Source of the DNA: Parasponia andersonii
Lineage: Eukaryota > Streptophyta > Magnoliopsida > Rosales > Cannabaceae
DNA: 64,000 nt
Direction: 5' to 3'
Assembly (NCBI GenBank): GCA_002914805.1
Contig: JXTB01000421.1
Location: forward strand, 67,166-131,165
Both the position numbers and the translations under genes were made by a program. Each line of letters starts with the position of its first letter. The stretch's first letter is position 1. Shown in pieces: positions 25,933-38,015 of the stretch. The notes under the pieces were generated by a model. The model was given only the letters and a program-made list of their open reading frames with translations, was not told the DNA's origin and ran no database searches.

Positions 25933-26472
25933 TATTAGGAGATCAGTTTTGCGGAAGTGATAACACAGCTAAAATACAAGTTGAGAAAATTTGGGTAAAA
26001 TAAAAAAATAAGGTACACAAAAGAATTAACGTGATTCACCCAATTTAGGCTACATCCATAGATAAGGCTGTAAAGAATTTCACTATGAAACTCTCTAAAT
26101 ACAAGGAGAGAACAAATGAACCTCTCTCTCTCTTGAAATAGGAGAAAGCACTCTCTCTAACCAATTTAGGAGAAAACAAGTGGGACACTAAGAGGAATTC
26201 GTAGACTTGAATTCTCTCTTAGAAAGGAAGAGGATTTAGAATGGGATACGAAACAAGTGATGAAGCCCTCCTTATTTATAGAACTTGAAAAGTGGTGTGA
26301 ACACCATCTTTTACTATTGCTATTATGGCTGCTCTTTTCACTATTGCTATTGCGGCTGCCTTTTTTATTATTCCTATTCCAGCTATCCTTTTTACTATTC
26401 CTATTGCGGCTGCCTTTTTTTCCACTGTTCCTATTGCGGCTGGTTGATGATCTGCAATTGTCGATTTGTTTA
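25933..26472 (-). repeat. 5' LTR of the minus-strand copia element
   Basis: It aligns with 21229-21790 and contains the second copy of the 27-bp array at 26314-26442. The primer site lies directly to its left. Confidence 0.8.
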
Positions 26473-26574
26473 ATATTAATGAAATATTGATCAAGAACAT
26501 GCAATCTATAGTTTCAAACTGGATCAAAAGAAATACTACCTACTTCTATTACACGGCCAATTGATGAGGATCGA

Positions 26575-27230
26575 TCAATACGAAGTCGGCATGGCGTCGT
26601 GGCATAATGGACACATGTAACTGGTCTTCAACCATTGCTGGATACAATCTTTGTGATAAACATGAGAGCACATCATCTCCACCAACGTTTGAACGCAATC
26701 ATCTTGATCATCGTGATCAAACGACAACTCTTCCAAAAAAATAGTCTGATCATGATCACGATGATCACCCAATAAACTCTCAACCTTCACCTCCTTTAGT
26801 GCCTCGATGGACGATTGTGATGCTGGAACGGTTAGAATGGCCTCCGCTAATTCCCTCAAGGTGCAATCAATCTCATCTTGGTCGTTGTACGAAGTAATCA
26901 AAAGACCCTCAAGGAAGAGACTGACGGTCTTAAGTGAGCATACTCCTCATTCGGTATCTGCAAGTCAAAGTACAGTTTCAAAACCAAGCATTTGGCGAAT
27001 TCGAGGGGCACGTCTATCCTGAACACTATGTCGTCACTCGTCAGCTACGGTATTGATGGGGAGTGATGATAACATGTGAGGTGGCAGGCCGAAGTATTCT
27101 CGGATGGTCTCCACAGTTATGTCGACTACGACGCTTTAATCTGCTTCTTGGTGGTCGACCGACGTTAATCTAAGTAAATGCTCTAATTTCAAGTGGATGA
27201 CAAGATTCTGGTATTGCGGAAAAAGGCATT
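26575..27230 (-). pseudogene. RING-H2 gene copy B, degenerate
   Basis: This is a paralogue of the intact gene at 55237-55947. The last 108 codons (26575-26901) form one frame with matching text (SSIEALKEV, FDHDDQ, CSHVYHKDCIQQWLKTS, CPLCHDAMPT). The first two zinc ligands of the RING, the CSIC pair of the intact copy, are replaced by TIF-type text, so the domain cannot bind zinc normally. Upstream, to about 27230, similarity continues only in broken frames. It is a dead copy of a probable E3 ubiquitin ligase. Confidence 0.8.
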
Positions 27231-27389
27231 GGTTGTACTACTGCTAGCAGCGTTAATAGGCTCAAGACAATTGACTCGGCAGTCTTAGAGAGTCTCTAGC
27301 CTAAAAGGAATTAATTAGCTTAACTCAATTTTTTTTCTTCATTAATTAAATCTTCCACTATACCATTTTTTAAAATAAATTATTGATGA
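27231..27389. other. Short unannotated spacer
   Basis: It contains the likely former promoter side of RING copy B and an AT-rich stretch. No gene is seen. Confidence 0.4.
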
Positions 27390-27715
27390 GTTCTTGACGA
27401 ATTCTTAGTCAATTTTAATGATCTTGATGGATTTCTGAATGATTCTTAACGTTGGCAGTAATCTTAACAAATTCTTGATAAAATTTTTTACAGATTCTTG
27501 ATGATCTTGATGAATTCTTGATGGATTATCGATATCGATCGGAGGTGATCATTACAGGTTCTTGATGAATTCTTGATAGATTCTTGACAATCTTGATAGA
27601 TTCTTAACTGCGATCTTGACAGTTTTTTGATGAATTCTTGACTGATTCTTGATGTCGGCAATGATCTTTACGGATTCTTGACGTACTCTTGATGAATTCT
27701 TGACTAATTCCCTCC
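27390..27715. repeat. Degenerate short tandem repeat, core GATTCTTGATGAATTCTTGA
   Basis: About 20 occurrences of (G/A)ATTCTTGA(T/C)(G/A) and GATCTTGA variants are packed into some 325 bases, spaced mostly 10-25 bases apart. No long frame is kept open on either strand. The origin is unknown; it may be an eroded minisatellite. Confidence 0.7.
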
Positions 27716-27812
27716 TAAAAGTAGTAGAATCTAATGGTAGTAATAAATTTAGTTAAACATTTGAAAAAAGTAGTAATTACCTACTTAACGCACCTAAAAA
27801 CTATATTAAGGA

Positions 27813-28540
27813 TGTTAGAAAATAGGTTAAAATATTGGTCTTGGTCTTGGACTTAGAAGTCCAAGTGCATTGTGATTCATAGAGTCCAAAATTGATAATA
27901 ACTCTCATTTTTATGAACTATTTTGAAGCTAAAATTTAATTAGGACTTGCATCTTGTTGATAAAAGATCACGGTGAATTCATGTTCTCTTCTGCGAGGAT
28001 ATCAATTTCGTATATTCACATGCTCAAAATAGTGCACAAATAAATGAGAAATTATTGCTAAAAAATGCACCTTTGGAGTTGAAAAATACAAAGTAAAATC
28101 TAAAGTCCTATGTTGGTGGGAGAATTTTGGTCTTAGTATATATGTAGTGTCATATTTGGAGATGGTAATAAGCTTGACTACCATAAATGTTCTCTCAGGC
28201 GCACGCAACAATTCATCAGATTTGGGACTGAATTTGCATGGGCTCGTATATATATGTACCTACGGATACGAATGTCAGATTGAAACTTAGATTATGGTAA
28301 GTTCAATATTTTGTTGTGGCTGTAATGGTTAATATTTTGGCTTTATAACCATTATGGGGTACTAACATCCAAGGTTCATAACCCTCATTTCAGAAATTAT
28401 AAAAAGAGACTTCCTCTTTCTCATTCTACACACCAAAAAATCTGAGTCTTCCTCTCATTCTCTCCAGCATCCGCTTTAGTTCTTCCTGCTATCAAGAATC
28501 TTGAGTTTTTCTAATTAGTTCTTTGAGTGTTAAGAAGTTC
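27813..28540 (+). mobile_element. LTR relic, plus orientation
   Basis: It starts TGTTAGAAAATAGG. It aligns with the reverse complement of 28880-29635 over several hundred bases (shared CATCTTGTTGAT, CGTATATTCACA, GAATTTGCATGGGCTCG, TTCTACACACCAAAA). No coding region is seen. It is old, with many differences. The right boundary is approximate. Confidence 0.6.
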
Positions 28541-28879
28541 ATAGCTAGAGTTTTAAATGTGATATAGTTCATAGCATTCTAATTCGCCTATGTAGAAATT
28601 GTCAGACCAGTTGTAGCATGCAATATATAAGGTTACAAACGTTTATAATAAATGTTTTTGATAAATAATGTTACCGAAATATTATGCTCCAACTTTGAGT
28701 AGAATTTCAGTAGCACTTCAATACAAAGGATTGTTGACCGTCGAGGGCTGTGTTCCACACAGAGTCCTTAAAACTGATTCGCTCCCTCCACCAGAATGCT
28801 TGAGGATTTGCAAGCGTCAGTCTCCCAGGATACAACGACGAAGAGCAGCAGGTGAAGCACCAACACCTCCACTCTACGA
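28541..28879. other. Spacer between the two inverted LTR relics
   Basis: No gene is supported. Short frames on both strands lack recognisable domains. It may belong to one of the flanking LTRs. Confidence 0.4.
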
Positions 28880-29635
28880 ACTGGATAGCTTTGAACTCAA
28901 AATTTCTAGACACTCGAAAAACTCTAGCTAAAAAAAAAACTGAGGAACTCAAGAACACTTGAGAGAGAATGGCAAAGAGAAGAAGGCTTCTGTTTCTTTG
29001 TTTTGGTGTGTAGAATGAAGAGGGGAAGCTCACCTTTTATAGTCTCCGGGACTTGGTAGCAAAAACCAGAAATATTTTTAATCTCAAAACGTTTTCCAGA
29101 TTTAATATTAGGCCACAACAAAAGGTTGGGCTTACTATGGTCCAAGTTTCGGACCGGCATTCGTGTCCGCAGGTGCGGGCACACACGAGCCCATGCAAAT
29201 TCAGGCCCAACCCCGAAGATTTGCACCCCCCCCTGCGCGCGCCTGAGAGAGCATCTGTGGTTGTTATTCTTACCACTATCACAAAACAAGGTTCTATATA
29301 AACCACTTGCACCATGCATTTCCCACCAATGTGGGATTATAATATTTTCCTTTCATTTTCCATTTCAATGGTACACTTTTGAGCAACAATTTCTCATTCA
29401 TCCGTACACCATTTTGAGCGTGTGAATATACGAAATCGATCTCCTCGCAGAGGAGAACAAGAATTCACTAAGATCTTTCATCAACAAGATGTGGATCCCA
29501 CTCAATTTTTAGCTTCAAAATGGTCCATGAAAATGGGTTTTATAACAAATTTAATCTTTCAAATCCACTTGGGCTTTCAAGCCCAAGCCAAGCCCAAATT
29601 ATTTCCTTAACCCATTTACCCATTTTTATCCAACA
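28880..29635 (-). mobile_element. LTR relic, minus orientation
   Basis: Read on the minus strand it begins TGTTGGATAAAAATGGG at 29635 and matches the relic at 27813-28540, including the primer-distal text ending in CTTGAGTTC. It is more GC-rich in one part (a CGCGCGC tract near 29233) than its partner. No internal coding region is attached. Confidence 0.6.
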
Positions 29636-30488
29636 GAAATCATGTGCTTGCCTTGCTATTTTTTCATCGGTATATCTTAGGAGACAGATGCTATTATAGT
29701 CTTTAAGTACTTCGGTAAAGAAAGTTTTAAGAAAATTGTATATAACATACAAACCTCGACTGTTTATATATAGTTATTGTTTTGCAGAATTTCTTGATCT
29801 GTGGACAAACTCATTTGATACAATGTTTGTTGGAAGCAAAGATTTGATAATTTAACTTTATTTAAAGTTTGTTATAAAAGCTTGTTATAATTGTTTCACC
29901 CTATATGTTGAATGTTATTATTTTTCTTGCAAAGGATCACTAATAGCCACGAGTAAGTATATCTAGCGAGAGAAATGATGATTCCTGAAAAATTATAATT
30001 GAGAAGGGTTATTATAAAGGTTATTGATTCCTTCTTCTTTAGTCCGTGTTATATAATGTTTGTATTTGATTTGTTGATCAGGTTTATTATTATTATTTAT
30101 GTTTTATATTATATGGTGGATAAATTTTCACTTTTGTTCACTAATTTTGATTAGTTATATTGACGTCATAGGAAAAAATTAGAAAGAAAATTCATTGTAA
30201 ATTTTTAAAAGGATTTTTGTGAAAAAAAATTGTAAAATCTAATTAGACTGATAAGTTCAATTTTCGTATTCAATTTTTGTTCTTATTTGGGTGCTTCATA
30301 CATACACATATACAAAATAAGATTACTTGTCCTAATATTTTTTTTTTTAGGTCACTTGTCCTAATTTAACATCTCAAATGTTGTCCTATTGTTAATAGGT
30401 AGACACGTGTTGGATTTTAAATCTAAAAGCTGGACACAGATTCTCTGTCGACTTTATCTGTACAATTCTTTATCGGACCAATGAAAAC
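29636..30488. other. AT-rich intergenic stretch with copia target site
   Basis: No gene is seen. It ends with AAAAC (30484-30488), the left copy of the target duplication of the copia element that follows. Confidence 0.5.
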
Positions 30489-32328
30489 TGTTAGGGTTAT
30501 GCCCTAAAAGCATGTATATTTTGGATATTTGTTGAATTAATAAAATGACATTTTTCTATTTGAATTTGTGTATAATTGGTATGTCATTAAATATCAGAAA
30601 ATCTCTGATTTATTTATGTGACCATAAATTTAGCGTATAAGTATTATATACATGAGGATTAAATTTATGTATAATAAACTAAATATAGTCCGTAATAATT
30701 AATTAAAGTTTAAGATCTTTAATTAAATATTATTAGTACAGTCCATTAACATTGATGTAATAGTCTTATCCGGAATATTGATGTGTTGACATCACAATGG
30801 AGGTACTTTATACAATTTGATTTTATAGGACTGGACCAGACATGATTTGAATCTCACATAAATTCCGTTAACTGTTGAGAGTTCAAATAATGTTACTAGA
30901 TGATCATATGTATATCAATCTTAATCCTAAGTAGTTATAGACTCCAATTTATAACATTATGTTCTTTGACATACTTGTTAAATGTTTATTTTTAAACAGA
31001 TCGAAATACTTGTATCTTGGAAGTATGATGAAATGAGTAGTTGGGAATATAGCTTACAGATATGGAATCCATTCCTTCCATTAAGAAACTAGAAAGATGA
31101 TTCCCTTGTGTATTGATTCAGGACTTGAACAGTTTGAGTACTCAATTTATAATAGATTTATAAATTAATTGTTCATTAGAGAATCAATAGTACATAAGGA
31201 TAAAGATGTAATTGGAGAGGTAAACGGAATATAACCTAGCTCCAATTATGAATTGTCTATGGATGATTGAACTACATGTAATGATTAAATCGATGGACTG
31301 CTCGCTATTTTCTGAGTAAATTAATTCTGTAACTTCAAGAGTGCAATTCCATATTTTTAGTGGAGTAATACTGGAATTAATAAATTAGACAAATTAATTA
31401 AAGAGTTTAATTCATTGTCATAATTTATTAGAGCTTGAATTACAGGTCCATAGGTCCCCAATTCCACCTCTTACAAATACTGTACTGGATATTAAATTGT
31501 TTCTATTACTGCACACTTTGTCTAGATAAATAGTTTATCTATATGTAATTAATAATTGTTATTAATTAAATAATTAATTAATTTTAAATTAATTAATTTA
31601 AATTTATGGAGAGATAAGTTTCCTAATTTGTTTAAATTTTGAATTTAAAAATATCTAATTATCAGATAATTAGATAAACAGAAATTGGGCAACTGACTAA
31701 AAGTGAAACACTCTTTTTTGAAGGAATGAATTATCTGCTAGTTTATATATATATATATATATAAATTAATTAGATTAAATAGATATATATATATATATAA
31801 AATTTTACGTTTATAAAATAAAAAAAAATAAACTAATTTTTTTTTAAGGTTATATATATATATATTGATTTAATTAATATATAATTTATTAAATAGTTTA
31901 ATAAATAAACATATATATATAAAGGAACCCTAGCAGAAAATACAGAATAGACTACGTATTATTTTCTGCAGAGCCTCCATAAACTAGATAGAAAAAGAAT
32001 AGTGTCTTCCTATTCTCTATAGAACAAACCCTTGCAATCTCATGTGTTGAGAAAATTGTAAGGGCTTAAAGTGTGAGTTTAAGAAATAGTACACAACGCC
32101 CACACGTTCATCCAGTTGTGCTTGAGACTTGGATTGGAAGATCGTGATTGAGAAGACAGTAAAGCTAGGATCTGCTGATAGGCTACAAGAGGTATTAGAT
32201 CTATTCTTTTTATATGTTCTTATTTGCTATGAATTAATACTATGCACTCATATAGTCAATTGTTTTGAGAAAATTTTTGAATGTTCCTGGGCCAATCTTC
32301 TGCTGCGAAAATTGTTTTAAATCCAACA
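30489..32328 (+). repeat. 5' LTR of the plus-strand copia element
   Basis: TGTTAGGGTTATGCC at the left, AATCCAACA at the right. It is 1840 bp and very AT-rich, with several TATA tracts in its right half. Confidence 0.9.
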
Positions 32329-34009
32329 ATTAGTACCAGAGCGGTTATATGAGTATATAATATTAATTATTTGTATGCATGAGTGGGTATTACATTATTT
32401 TTTATATGTATTTGATGATGAATGGATAAGTTATCATATAATGGATGTATGGTTGATATTTGATTGTTAATTATATAGTTCCTTAGGTTTTAATTTTTTT
32501 TTTTGGTAATTTATTTTGATTAGATCAAAAGATGTAAACCCTAATTTGAGGTATAGACTTTGTTGTATTTTACTTTATGTTTCTTTGTACTGTACAAAAA
32601 CGATGATGGAGACGCGCTTGAAGCCGATCAGCCAAAAAAAAAAAGTTTTTATATATATATATATATATATATATAAGTTACGTATAAAAAAAACGTTTTC
32701 TTTTATATAATATAATATATATTAATATATGTAATATATATAGTTTATGTTTTTTTTATTAAAAAAAAAAGACAATTGGGCCTAGACCTAGGCCCAAGCC
32801 TAAAATAATTATTTAGATATTATATGGGCTAGACAAGTTTTAAGAAAACTATTTACAAGAATATCACTTTTTACAAATATGATTTGTAAAAATACCAAAA
32901 GAAGAGAGGAGACGCAAGAAGACCAGCGGATAGCATTCAGGCCTACGTGCTTTTAACTCTTTGTAATTTTATTATTTTATTAGGTTGTAATTTCCTAAGG
33001 GATCCGGCCAAATATCATTTTATTTTATTTTATTGTTATATTATATGTGATATGTATAACATGATCATGCATAATAATATGTCATTCATTATACCCACTT
33101 ATAGTCATTTATGAATATCATGCATACATGTTATATTCACGCTAAAATAGTTTAGTTAGAATATGACTAATTTAATTAGAATAAATAATTAAATAGAAAT
33201 AAAAAAAATTGAATAATGTGATTTAAGTTTAATAGTTAAATTTTGGTAATATCACATTTATTTAATTTAGGCTATCTTTATTAATTAGATTAGCCAAATT
33301 ATTCCTATAAGAATAAATTTAGATTTTTAGAAAATCTAGTAATTTATTTAGGACTAATTAGATTGGACTAATAAATTAATCTAGAAAATTATATTAGATA
33401 TAATAACTAGGTTAAATAAAACATTTGATGTTTATTAGTAAAAACACGTCATATTTTAAAATAATGAGTAGGAGAAGGGTATATGACAATACATCCCACA
33501 GTCTCCATTATTAATTAAGTACCGTGAGATTTAATTGGCGCCTAGAGATGCTTAGATTTCGTCCTCCCTACGGAGGGTGTCCATTTAAATTAATAACAAG
33601 GCTTAATTTCCAAGAGATAGGATTTTAGAATGTATTTCAAAATTGACCTACCCTACGGCGGTAATTTTGAGTTAAGTTGCTAAAATCTGAAATAATGGGT
33701 CACACTCATGAGGATACAATTAAACTGTTAATAGTATCCTGACCATAAAACGGTAGTTAATAAATAAAAGAAAATATGAGATATTTTGATATTTTATTTA
33801 TTTATTGAGAATGTCTCAATTCAATTAATAATTATATGACCTATCCTACGACGGTACTTAATTAGAGAAAATTGAATTACCGTGGAATTAGTAAATAAGT
33901 TTATGTGTTTACTTACTTGCATCATGCATCATGTTTACTGTTCCGAATTTTTTGTGATATTTATTTTCAAATATGTTGAATGTTATTTTATTTATTAATT
34001 TCAGCAAAC
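32329..34009 (+). other. Leader of the plus-strand copia element
   Basis: It holds the primer site, TA-rich tracts near 32650-32680 and 32705-32740, and three spaced CCTACGG-like motifs (about 33570, 33650 and 33845). No gene is supported. Confidence 0.6.
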
Positions 34010-37000
34010 ATGTCAATCTCGAATCCCATTATCGCTTTACTCGCAAATGAAAAATTAACTGGAGATAATTTTATCAAGTGGAAAAATAATATGAACATCG
34101 TGCTTGTTAGTGAAGACTACAAGTTTGTGCTTACGGAAAAATGTTCTCCACAACCTGCCGCTAATGCTACTCGTGCTGTACGAGAAAGCTATGAAAAGTG
34201 GACTTATGCCAATAATAAAGCTCACTGCTACATGTTAGCAGGCATGACTGACGTGCTTAGAGCTAAGCACGAAAGGATGTAGACTGCTTATGAGATAATG
34301 GAGTCCCTCCAGGCCATGTTTGGGCAACAATCTGATCAATCTCGTCATGACGCCATTAAAAAGGCTATGAATGCGAAGATAAAGAGAGGAACTCCAGTGA
34401 GAGATCATGTTTTGAACATGATCAATTACTTTGGAGAGGCTGAAGTTCACTAGGTTACGATTGATGACCGCACTCAAGTGAGTATGATTCTAGAATCACT
34501 CTCACCTGATTTTCTTCAGTTCAAGAGCGACTATGTTATGAACAAGTTGAATTATATGATGACTCAACTGCTCAATGAACTGCAAACCTTCGAATCGATA
34601 TCGAAAGATAAAGGTAAAGATGGTTCAGCAACTGTTGCTGAAGCAAATATTACAGTAGAAAATCTCTTTACCTCTAACAAAAATAAGAAGAGGAAGAGCA
34701 AGGGTGCCTCTGGATCTAAGCCTAAAAGAAGCAAGAAGGGCAATATAAGCACCAAGAAGAACAACTCCAAAGACAAAAAGCCTAAGGGAAAATGTTTTTA
34801 CTGCGGAGTTGAAAGGCATTGGAAGAGAAACTGTAACAAGTATCTCTCCGAATTGAAAGAGAAGAAAAAAGATAAATATGATTTACTTATTTTAGAAGCT
34901 TGTTTAGTGGAAAAAGATTTATTTGATATATCTCCCTGGACAGTTGATTCAGGAGCCATTAATCATATTTATTCTTCTTTTCAGATGCTTAGTTCTTCAA
35001 GGGAGCTTGCCGACGGGGAATTCACAATGAGAGTAGGCAATGGAGCCAAAGTTTCGGCAAAAGTAGTGAGAGTTGTCCATCTTCATTTTAGGAATAAATT
35101 TTTGTTATTGAACAATGTTTATTTTATTCCCGGTTTTCGTAGGAATTTGATTTCTATGTCAAGATTAATTGAACAAATGTTTGGTGTTTCTTTTCTTAAT
35201 AATGAGATTATTATTTCTAGAAATGGTTTAAATATTTGTTCTGTAAAAATTGAGAATGTACTTTACATGTTAAGGCCGGACGAACAATCACTGCCTAATA
35301 CCGAAATGTTTAAAGTAGAATATCTCAAACCAAAAAAGCAAAAAGTTTCTCAAAACGACGATACATATCTTTGGTACCTTAGGTTAGGGCATATTAATCT
35401 AGATAGGATAAACAGACTTGTAAATGATGGTCCTTTAAGAGAGCTAAAAGTTGGCACTCTACCAGTTTGTGAATCTTGTTTGGAAGGAAAAATGACTAAG
35501 AGACCTTTCTCAGCAAAGGGCAAAAGGGCCAAAGAACTGCTTGAGCTTGTACATAGTGATGTATATGGTCCATTGAATATACAAGCAAGAGGCGGTTATG
35601 AATATTTTGTCATATTTATTGACGATTATTCACGATATGTATATGTGTACTTAATGCAAAGAAAATCTGAAACCTTTGAAAAGTTCAAAGAATTCACAGC
35701 AGAAGCTGAAAAGCAATTAGGTAAGTCATTAAAAACTCTTCGATCAGATCGAGGAGGTGAATACCTTGATAATGAATTCAAGGATCATTTACTGGAGAAT
35801 GGCATCCTATCCCAACTCACAGTACCTAGAACATCCAACAGAATGGTGTTGCAGAAAGGAGAAACCGAACATTGCTTGATATGGTTAGATCAATGATGAG
35901 CTACTCTTCCCTACCACTCTCATTCTAGGGTTATGAACTACAAACCGCTGTTTACATTTTGAATATAGTACCTTCCAAGTCTGTCCAAAAGACATCTTTA
36001 GAGTTATGGAATAGGCACAAACCTAGTTTACATCATATCCGCATATGGGGGTACCCAGCACATGTACTAAAAGGAAAGACTGGGAAACTAGAACCACGTA
36101 CAGAGGTTTGTTTGTTTGTAGGTTATCCAAAAGGCACAAGAGGAGGTTTGTTTTATAGTCTTCAAGAGAAAAAAGTATTTGTCTCGACAAATGCCACTTT
36201 TCTTGAAAATGACTATATGACAGACTTCAAACCTCGAAGTAAAGTTGTACTAAAGGAATTACTTATTGATCAGATCAGACCACAATTAACAAAAGTTGTT
36301 GAATGACAAAATTATGAGATCACTATTCCAGATCAGAATATCTTGGCAACTCGATGTAGTGGTAGGGTTATTAGACCATCTGCTCTCTACAGGAAAGTTG
36401 GAGAAGCACATGTTGCTGTTTTCAAAAGTAGCCAAGATGACCCATTGACATACAAGCATGTAATGGAAGATTCTGATAAGGAAAAATGGCAAGAGGCTAT
36501 GAACCAAGAAATGGAATCCATGTATTCCAATTCTGTCTAGGAACTTGTAGATCCACCTGAAGATGTCAGGCCCATTAGATGTAAATGGATCTATAAAAGA
36601 AAAAGAGGTGTAGATGGAAAAGTTGAAACGTTCAAGGCTAAGTTAGTGGCAAAGGGTTATACCCAAAAAGAAGGAGTTGACTATGAAGAGACTTTCTCGC
36701 CAGTAGCTATGCTTAAATCCATGCATATCCTCTTATCCATTGCTGCATGTTTAGACTATGAAATATGGCAAATGGATGTCAAGACAACTTTTTTGAATAG
36801 CTATCTTGAAGAAAGTATTTATATGGACCAACCAGAAGGTTTTGTAGCTAAAGGCCAAGAGCAGAAAATCTGCACACTACTTAGGTCTATTTATGGGCTT
36901 AAGCAAGCTTCAAGATTATGGAATCTAAGATTTGATCAAGTCTTATGGTTTCGATCAAAATGTTGATGAACCTTATGTATACAAGTACATCAAAGACAAT

Positions 37001-38015
37001 AAAGTGGTCTTCCTAGTTCTTTATGTAGATGATATTTTGCTCATTGGGAATGATATGGAAATATTATCTAATGTAAAGAAGTGGCTAGCCGAGCAATTCC
37101 AAATGAAAGATTTGGGAGAAGCAAGTTATGTGTGTGGGATCCAGATTATTCGAGATCGCAAGAACAGACTTTTGACACTGTCTCAAGCATCTTATATTGA
37201 TAAGATACTCATTCGTTTTTCGATGTAAAACTCCAAGAAAGGACCTTCTCGACATGGAGTTATCCTTTCCAAAGAGCAATGTCCTAAGACACCTCAAGAG
37301 GAAGAGGATATGAGATAGGTTCCTTATGCGTCTGCAGTTGGCAGCCTTATGTACGCTATGTTGTGTACTAGGCCTGACATATGCTACACAGTAGGGATAG
37401 TCAGTCGTTTTCAATCAAATCCAGGATTAGATCACTGGATAGCAGTAAAGCATATTCTTAAGTATCTTAGGAGAACGAGAAATTATATGCTGGTTTATTC
37501 AAGTCAGAACTTGATTCCTACTGGTTACACTGATTCTGATTTTCAATCAGACAAAGATACTCAAAAGTCGACGTCTGGATCAGTATTCACTCTTGGTGGT
37601 GGAGCGGTTGTCTGGAGAAGTGTTAAACAATCCAGCACTGCAGATTCTACTATGGAGCAGAATATATAGCAGCTTGTGAAGCAGCTAAAGAAGCAGTTTG
37701 GCTCAGAAAGTTCTTTACTGATTTGGAAGTTGTTCCAAATATGGATAAGTCACTGACTTTATACTGCGACAACAGTGGAGCGGTGGTGAATTCAAAAGAA
37801 CCAAGAAGTCACAGGAGAGGAAAGCATATAGAGAGGAAGTATCATCTGATTAAAGAGATAGTACATCGAGGAGACGTGGTCGTTATGAAGATAGCATCCG
37901 AAAACAACATTGCTGATCCTTTTACAAAAACGCTTCCAGCGAAGACTTTTGAGAGTCACTTGGAGGGTTTAGGATTGAGAGACATGTCTCACCTGCTTTA
38001 GGGCAAGTGGGAGAT

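Larger units (their letters stand above)
21229..26472 (-). mobile_element. Ty1/copia element, Tork/Tnt1-like (fossil)
   Basis: The element reads on the minus strand. Its 5' LTR is at the right, with an initiator-Met primer site beside it (plus-strand CCAATGGCTCTGATACTA near 25914-25931). From right to left the parts are gag (25401-25781, UBN2-type), a zinc knuckle (CYHCGKKGHVKREC near 25090), protease and integrase (about 23608-24740), reverse transcriptase (about 22740-23600) and RNase H (about 21880-22500). It is broken, with roughly ten interruptions. The LTRs differ by roughly 8-10% by eye, so it is moderately old. No convincing target duplication is visible. The lineage is a best guess from the integrase-side text. 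Confidence 0.85.

Noticed and set aside
28668-29425. Several frames of 80-130 codons on both strands between the inverted LTR relics
   Set aside because: They overlap LTR homology and lack domains.
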